Assembly (NCBI GenBank): GCA_030630015.1
Contig: DAOVNV010000080.1
Coordinates: forward strand, 1-9,795
DNA: 9,795 nt
Source: Desulfuromonadales bacterium
Lineage (GTDB): Bacteria; Desulfobacterota; Desulfuromonadia; Desulfuromonadales; BM103
Direction: 5' to 3'
This document shows, one piece after another, positions 6,764 through 9,795 of this stretch; position 1 is the stretch's first letter; each line of letters begins with the position of its first letter. Below the pieces are notes generated by a model, which saw only the letters and a program-made list of their open reading frames with translations, was not told the DNA's origin and made no database searches. Made by a program: the position numbers and the translations under genes.

Positions 6764-7996
6764 TTAAAAATCCAAAGCCGTCAGAAATCTTTCCTCAAAA
6801 ACCGGGGTCCCCGAAAGGGGAAAGGGCTGAATCGTTGACATCAGATTTTGCAGCCTCTCCGCACCGTCAGGAATTATCAAATACCTGGTCAAACCGGCCA
6901 GAACCCCGCTAGGGACGAAAAACGTTTTATCTACCATGCCAGCCGACAACAGGGCAACCTTTTTAAGGGTTTCCACGGGCAAAGCTGTACCGAGAGCACC
7001 ACTTATAAAAACAGCGCTGATCTCGTTTTCATTGAAACCGGCACGTTCCAGCAAAACTTCGACGCCAGCCCGCAGCGCACCCTTGGCCAACTGGAAGTTG
7101 CGCAGATCGGACTGAGTCAGACGCAAATCCGTTTTTGCGTCCCGATAGAAACAAATATTCCCCTCATCATCCAGGTAACGGGACAGGTTGCTGTCCACTT
7201 CATCGGGGGAAAGAATCCTCCCCCCGGCATCGACCAGCCCACCTTCAACCAACGCACCGATCAAGGCAGCCAGCCCGCTGCCGCAAACCCCTTTGGGCTG
7301 CCCGCCACCAGAAACCTGCAATTTCAGTCGATCGTCGAGTAGACGCACATCGACCACTGCGCCCGGCCCTGCAGACATGCCGCAGTCTATGTTGCCCGCC
7401 TCGAACGCCGGGCCGGCCGCCGCCGAGCTGACCAACCATCGGGAACCGGTCCACAGGGCAAGTTCACCGTTGGTGCCGATATCGATACAGACCGTACCAG
7501 GCTTGAAGCTGTCGAGACCAAACAGAAACGCAACCAAGTCACCTCCGACAAAACCGGACACCAGAGGGAAAAGCTGTAACGGCACGGACACCCCAATATC
7601 TATGCGGTCTACCGGCAGAGAGACCAGCGCACATTCCCGGGGGCGGTGGGGTGGGAAAAGGATCTTTTCGACGGGGAGGTTGCGCAGCAGGTACGAAACC
7701 CCTGGGTTGCCGGCAGCGGCGGCGACAAGCACTGCAGAAGATGAACAATCCGCCTGGGTTAGCAGCTCGGCAGTCAGTTCCCGCAGACCTTCGATCAACA
7801 ACGACTGCAGGCGCGCCCCTTCCCCCTCGTATGCCTTTTGCATCCGAGCAAGGATGTCCATACCGAGAGGATGTTGTGGATTGGCAACCTGTGCCTCCGC
7901 CAAAACACCACCGGAAGCATCAACCAGACGACCCGCCAGGGAAGTCGTTCCCAGATCGAGCGCAAGAAACAGCTCAGGAAAAGAATTATGACTCAT
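6764..7996 (-). CDS. ASKHA-domain ATPase of the RACo/DUF4445 (COG3894) family without a ferredoxin domain
   Basis: A 410-residue protein of the actin/sugar kinase/Hsp70 fold, related to the C-terminal part of reductive activators of corrinoid iron-sulfur proteins (RACo, RamA). Visible motifs are LALDLGTTSLAG (11-22, phosphate loop 1), SGFVGGDL (147-154), IDIGTNGELAL (171-181, second phosphate region), AAAGPAFEAGNI (192-203), GVCGSGLAALIGALVEGG (236-253), LRNFQLAKGALRAGVEVL (298-315) and VFISGALG (329-336). Known activators are about 600 residues or more and begin with a [2Fe-2S] ferredoxin domain; here the phosphate loop starts at residue 11 and no cysteine cluster precedes it. An in-frame stop two codons before the ATG rules out a longer protein. 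No corrinoid protein or methyltransferase gene is nearby, so the target is unknown. The gene lies 55 bases after alr and 21 before purH. The start region contains heptamer repeats and lacks a good ribosome site. Confidence 0.85.
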   Translation of the reverse strand: MSHNSFPELFLALDLGTTSLAGRLVDASGGVLAEAQVANPQHPLGMDILARMQKAYEGEGARLQSLLIEGLRELTAELLTQADCSSSAVLVAAAAGNPGVSYLLRNLPVEKILFPPHRPRECALVSLPVDRIDIGVSVPLQLFPLVSGFVGGDLVAFLFGLDSFKPGTVCIDIGTNGELALWTGSRWLVSSAAAGPAFEAGNIDCGMSAGPGAVVDVRLLDDRLKLQVSGGGQPKGVCGSGLAALIGALVEGGLVDAGGRILSPDEVDSNLSRYLDDEGNICFYRDAKTDLRLTQSDLRNFQLAKGALRAGVEVLLERAGFNENEISAVFISGALGTALPVETLKKVALLSAGMVDKTFFVPSGVLAGLTRYLIIPDGAERLQNLMSTIQPFPLSGTPVFEERFLTALDF

Positions 7997-8018
7997 CGCT
8001 CATCGCTCATCGCTCAGC
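7991..8018 (-). repeat. Heptamer tandem repeat with three staggered ATGs at the ASKHA gene start
   Basis: The minus strand carries four copies of a 7-base unit: GCTGAGC (8018-8012), GATGAGC (8011-8005), GATGAGC (8004-7998) and GATGAGT (7997-7991). Because the unit is not a multiple of three, its ATGs at 8010, 8003 and 7996 are in three different frames. Only the one at 7996 opens the ASKHA gene. The ATG at 8010, which has GCAGG about eight bases upstream, encodes just MSDER; its TGA overlaps the ASKHA start as ATGA. The ATG at 8003 also runs into a stop after five codons. This could allow translational coupling or dampening, and slippage of one unit would change the arrangement. Confidence 0.8.
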
Positions 8019-8051
8019 CTGCCACGCCATAGCTTTAGCGACGGCGGGAAC

Positions 8052-9170
8052 TCAGCCTTTATAAACCCTGGGAACCCGCTTGCTGATCCCGCAAAATACT
8101 TCATAAGTGATGCTGCCGACTGTTTCGGCCCACGCTTCGGCAGTAATACATTCCCCGCCATCACAGCCAAGCAAGGTCACCTGATCGCCAGCCTGGGCAC
8201 CAGGAACATCGGTAACATCCACCAGGATCCAGTCCATGCAAACAGTCCCCGCCACCGGTGCACGTTGACCTCGAACCAGAACTTCGCCACGGTTGGACAA
8301 CAGCCGGTTGTATCCATCGGCATACCCGACCGGAACCGCCGCAATCAATGATGGGCGGTCTGTCGTAAAGCGGTGGCCATAGGAAATCCCCTCGCCGGGC
8401 GACATCTGCTTGAGCAAAGCGATCTGGCTCACGAAGCGCATGACCGGTTGCTGAGAAACGGCCTGGTCAAAGAAGGGGCCGGTCAGACCACCGTAGAGAA
8501 CAATCCCCGGCCGTACCAGATTGTAGTCGGCAAGATCCCTGCTGAACAGCCCGGCACTGTTGGCAATATGTCGATAGGTCAGATTGAATCCGGCGTCCTC
8601 GACCTGGCCCATAACCGTCCGAAACCGCCGACACTGGGTCTCCGTAAATGACCGTTCCGGCTCATCAGCTACGGCCAGGTGGCTCATCAACCCGACCATC
8701 TCAAGGTTCTGCATCGATTGCAGGGCTGGCAGGGCCTCGTCAAGTTGATCGTCGCGTATGCCGAGCCGGCCCATGCCAGTATCAACTTTAAGATGATAGC
8801 CAACCGTCCGGCCAGCAGAACGAGCTGCTGCGTTCAGCCTCCCTGCAACGACAAGATCGGAGAGTGCCGGCTGAAGATCGTGCTCCAGAATGACGGCTTC
8901 CCCCCCGGGCGGAACTCCTCCCAAGACCAGGATCGGCTGGCGAACACCCAACCGTCTTAGTTCGACGCCCTCTTCGACCAGCGCCACACCGAACATGTCG
9001 ACTCCGGCATCCACCAGGGCGGGCACGACTCCATCCACACCATGACCATAGGCATCAGCCTTGACCACTGCCAGAATCGCCGCATCGCCTACGACACGAC
9101 GCACTTCGGACAGGTTGTGACGCAGGGCATCAAGGTCGACTTCAACCCAGGTGGGCCGCAGAAAATCCAT
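8052..9170 (-). CDS. alr: Alanine racemase
   Basis: PLP-dependent cytosolic enzyme that interconverts L- and D-alanine for peptidoglycan. The 372 residues form the usual N-terminal TIM barrel plus C-terminal beta domain. K37 in VVKADAYGHG (35-44) is the PLP-binding lysine, and Y264 in GISYGHRF (261-268) is the second catalytic base. Other family motifs are DTGMGRLG (130-137), HIANSAG (201-207), RPGIVLYGG (220-228), VPVGYADGYNR (279-289) and VCMDW (310-314). The start ATG at 9170 follows a strong AGGGGAGA ribosome site. It is the first gene of the minus-strand series, directly behind a promoter candidate at 9194-9223, and its stop is 55 bases before the ASKHA gene. Confidence 0.97.
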   Translation of the reverse strand: MDFLRPTWVEVDLDALRHNLSEVRRVVGDAAILAVVKADAYGHGVDGVVPALVDAGVDMFGVALVEEGVELRRLGVRQPILVLGGVPPGGEAVILEHDLQPALSDLVVAGRLNAAARSAGRTVGYHLKVDTGMGRLGIRDDQLDEALPALQSMQNLEMVGLMSHLAVADEPERSFTETQCRRFRTVMGQVEDAGFNLTYRHIANSAGLFSRDLADYNLVRPGIVLYGGLTGPFFDQAVSQQPVMRFVSQIALLKQMSPGEGISYGHRFTTDRPSLIAAVPVGYADGYNRLLSNRGEVLVRGQRAPVAGTVCMDWILVDVTDVPGAQAGDQVTLLGCDGGECITAEAWAETVGSITYEVFCGISKRVPRVYKG

Positions 9171-9193
9171 AATTATCTCCCCTGAAAGCAGGC

Positions 9194-9223
9194 ATTAAAC
9201 CATGCGTTTCAATGAGGTGTAAA
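9194..9223 (-). promoter_or_regulatory. Candidate promoter for alr and the genes downstream of it
   Basis: On the minus strand TTTACA (9218-9223) is followed after 18 bases by TTTAAT (9194-9199); each box matches the sigma-70 consensus at five of six positions. Transcription would start close to 9187, giving a short leader of about 15 to 20 bases that still holds the AGGGGAGA ribosome site of alr. Confidence 0.5.
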
Positions 9224-9254
9224 GGGTAAAGGCAGTGCTGAGTTCTGATATCGG

Positions 9255-9284
9255 TTGACACAAACCCTGTAATCATTTTAGGGT
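9255..9284 (+). promoter_or_regulatory. Candidate promoter for the TPP riboswitch-thiE transcript
   Basis: A perfect -35 box TTGACA (9255-9260) is followed after 18 bases by TAGGGT (9279-9284), which keeps the first, second and last bases of the -10 consensus. Transcription would start about 9291, just before the riboswitch P1 helix. An inverted repeat ACCCT-N11-AGGGT (9264-9268 and 9280-9284) overlaps the spacer and -10 box. The placement supports the call more than the weak -10 does. Confidence 0.5.
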
Positions 9285-9298
9285 GGCACAGACAACAT

Positions 9299-9394
9299 TC
9301 CGCTAGGGGAGCAAGTCGTGCTTGCTGAGAGTTTCGTGCCAGACGAAACGACCCTTCGAACCTGATCCGGGTCATGCCGGCGAAGGAAAGTGGA
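9299..9394 (+). ncRNA. TPP riboswitch (THI element) aptamer
   Basis: The conserved blocks of the thiamine pyrophosphate aptamer appear in order: GGGGAGC (9306-9312), GCTGAGA (9324-9330), ACCCTTCGAACCTGATCCGG (9351-9370) and CATGCCGGCGAAGGAAAG (9373-9390). Closing helix P1 pairs TCCGCT (9299-9304) with AGTGGA (9389-9394), with one G-T pair. P2 is AGCAAG/CTTGCT (9310-9315 and 9321-9326). The optional P3a arm is a 7-bp hairpin GTTTCGT/ACGAAAC (9331-9337 and 9343-9349). P5 is CCGG/CCGG (9367-9370 and 9377-9380). It lies just upstream of thiE on the same strand, so TPP is expected to shut off the thiamine gene. Confidence 0.96.
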
Positions 9395-9424
9395 CTGGTC
9401 AGCAACGACAGATATCCTTGAAGG

Positions 9425-9458
9425 AATCGCCGTGGCCACCCAGCCCGGCGATTTTTTT
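9425..9458 (+). terminator. Riboswitch-controlled intrinsic terminator before thiE
   Basis: The stem ATCGCCG (9426-9432) pairs with CGGCGAT (9446-9452), extended by A9425-T9453. After a one-base bulge, GGC/GCC (9434-9436 and 9443-9445) continues the helix around a 6-nt loop. Seven T residues (9452-9458) follow. It lies 30 bases after the aptamer and 36 before the thiE ATG. The 5' arm can instead pair with CGGCGA of the aptamer (9378-9383), giving an anti-terminator when TPP is absent. Confidence 0.9.
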
Positions 9459-9494
9459 ATTGGGGGATTGCTAACTTCCTCCGGGAGAAAATCC

Positions 9495-9795
9495 ATGATC
9501 CGTGGTTTATATCTGATCACGCCACAAGGCACCGACGAGCAAATCCTCAGTGTAACGCGTTCTGCTCTTCTGGGAGGCGCGCAGGTCGTCCAGTACCGCG
9601 ACAAGGAACGTTCACAGGAAGCCCAGATCAACCTGGCCCGTCAACTGGTACAGTTGTGCCAGGAAGCTGGTGCGACCTTTTTGATCAATGACTCGCCTGA
9701 AATTGCCGAAGCGAGTTTTGCCGATGGCGTCCATCTTGGACAGGGGGACATCACCATCCAGGAAGCGCGTAAAATCGTTGGCCCGGATAAATTGA
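9495..9795 (+). CDS. thiE: Thiamine-phosphate synthase ThiE, N-terminal part, cut by window edge
   Basis: Partial gene: 100 codons are present of a family that is usually about 210 residues. ThiE joins the pyrimidine diphosphate HMP-PP to the thiazole phosphate to give thiamine phosphate. The protein opens with GLYLITP (4-10) as in the TIM-barrel family, followed by QYRDK (33-37, pyrophosphate binding), LIND (63-66) and DGVHLGQGD (77-85). The ATG at 9495 has GGGAGA about seven bases upstream. The TPP aptamer and terminator in its leader independently support a thiamine role and indicate repression by TPP. A fusion to another thiamine domain beyond the window cannot be excluded. Confidence 0.94.
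   Translation, partial: MIRGLYLITPQGTDEQILSVTRSALLGGAQVVQYRDKERSQEAQINLARQLVQLCQEAGATFLINDSPEIAEASFADGVHLGQGDITIQEARKIVGPDKL

Noticed and set aside
9278..9631. Minus-strand frame opposite the riboswitch and thiE
   Set aside because: It overlaps the clear plus-strand TPP aptamer, terminator and ThiE motifs and has no recognisable features.

Overview
The window reads as a piece of an anaerobic deltaproteobacterial chromosome, most likely of the Desulfuromonadota (Geobacter/Desulfuromonas/Pelobacter relatives). The basis is the gene order purH-purD-purE followed by the System II cytochrome c assembly pair resB-ccsB, an ASKHA protein of the corrinoid-activator type, moderately GC-rich codon use, and a large intergenic palindrome. 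The taxonomic call is inference from remembered gene order and protein flavour, not a database match.

Layout. Almost everything lies on the minus strand, so transcription runs from right to left. From about 9170 down to 765 there is a compact series: alr (alanine racemase), an ASKHA-fold ATPase related to reductive activators of corrinoid proteins but lacking their ferredoxin domain, purH, purD, purE, resB and ccsB. It ends in a strong intrinsic terminator at 692-727. A divergent promoter region at 9171-9300 appears to start it, and a second promoter candidate after purE (3122-3148) may drive resB-ccsB separately. Beyond the terminator, at 1-491, is the N-terminal part of a TrmN6-like N6-adenine methyltransferase, also on the minus strand and cut by the window edge. 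On the plus strand at the right end a promoter, a TPP riboswitch aptamer (9299-9394), an intrinsic terminator (9425-9458) and the first 100 codons of thiE form a classical thiamine-repressed unit.

Function. The series joins peptidoglycan precursor supply (D-alanine), four activities of de novo IMP synthesis carried by three genes (PurE, PurD and bifunctional PurH) and haem delivery to periplasmic apocytochromes c (ResB-CcsB). The ASKHA protein has no obvious link to either neighbouring pathway. All complete genes look intact; I see no frameshift, insertion sequence, tRNA, rRNA or CRISPR array.

The non-coding content is the more unusual part: a roughly 120-bp imperfect palindrome between purH and purD; four heptamer copies that place three ATGs in three frames at the start of the ASKHA gene, one of them opening a five-codon mini-ORF that overlaps the real start as ATGA; and a riboswitch in which the aptamer 3' strand repeats the terminator 3' arm, which predicts a direct anti-terminator.
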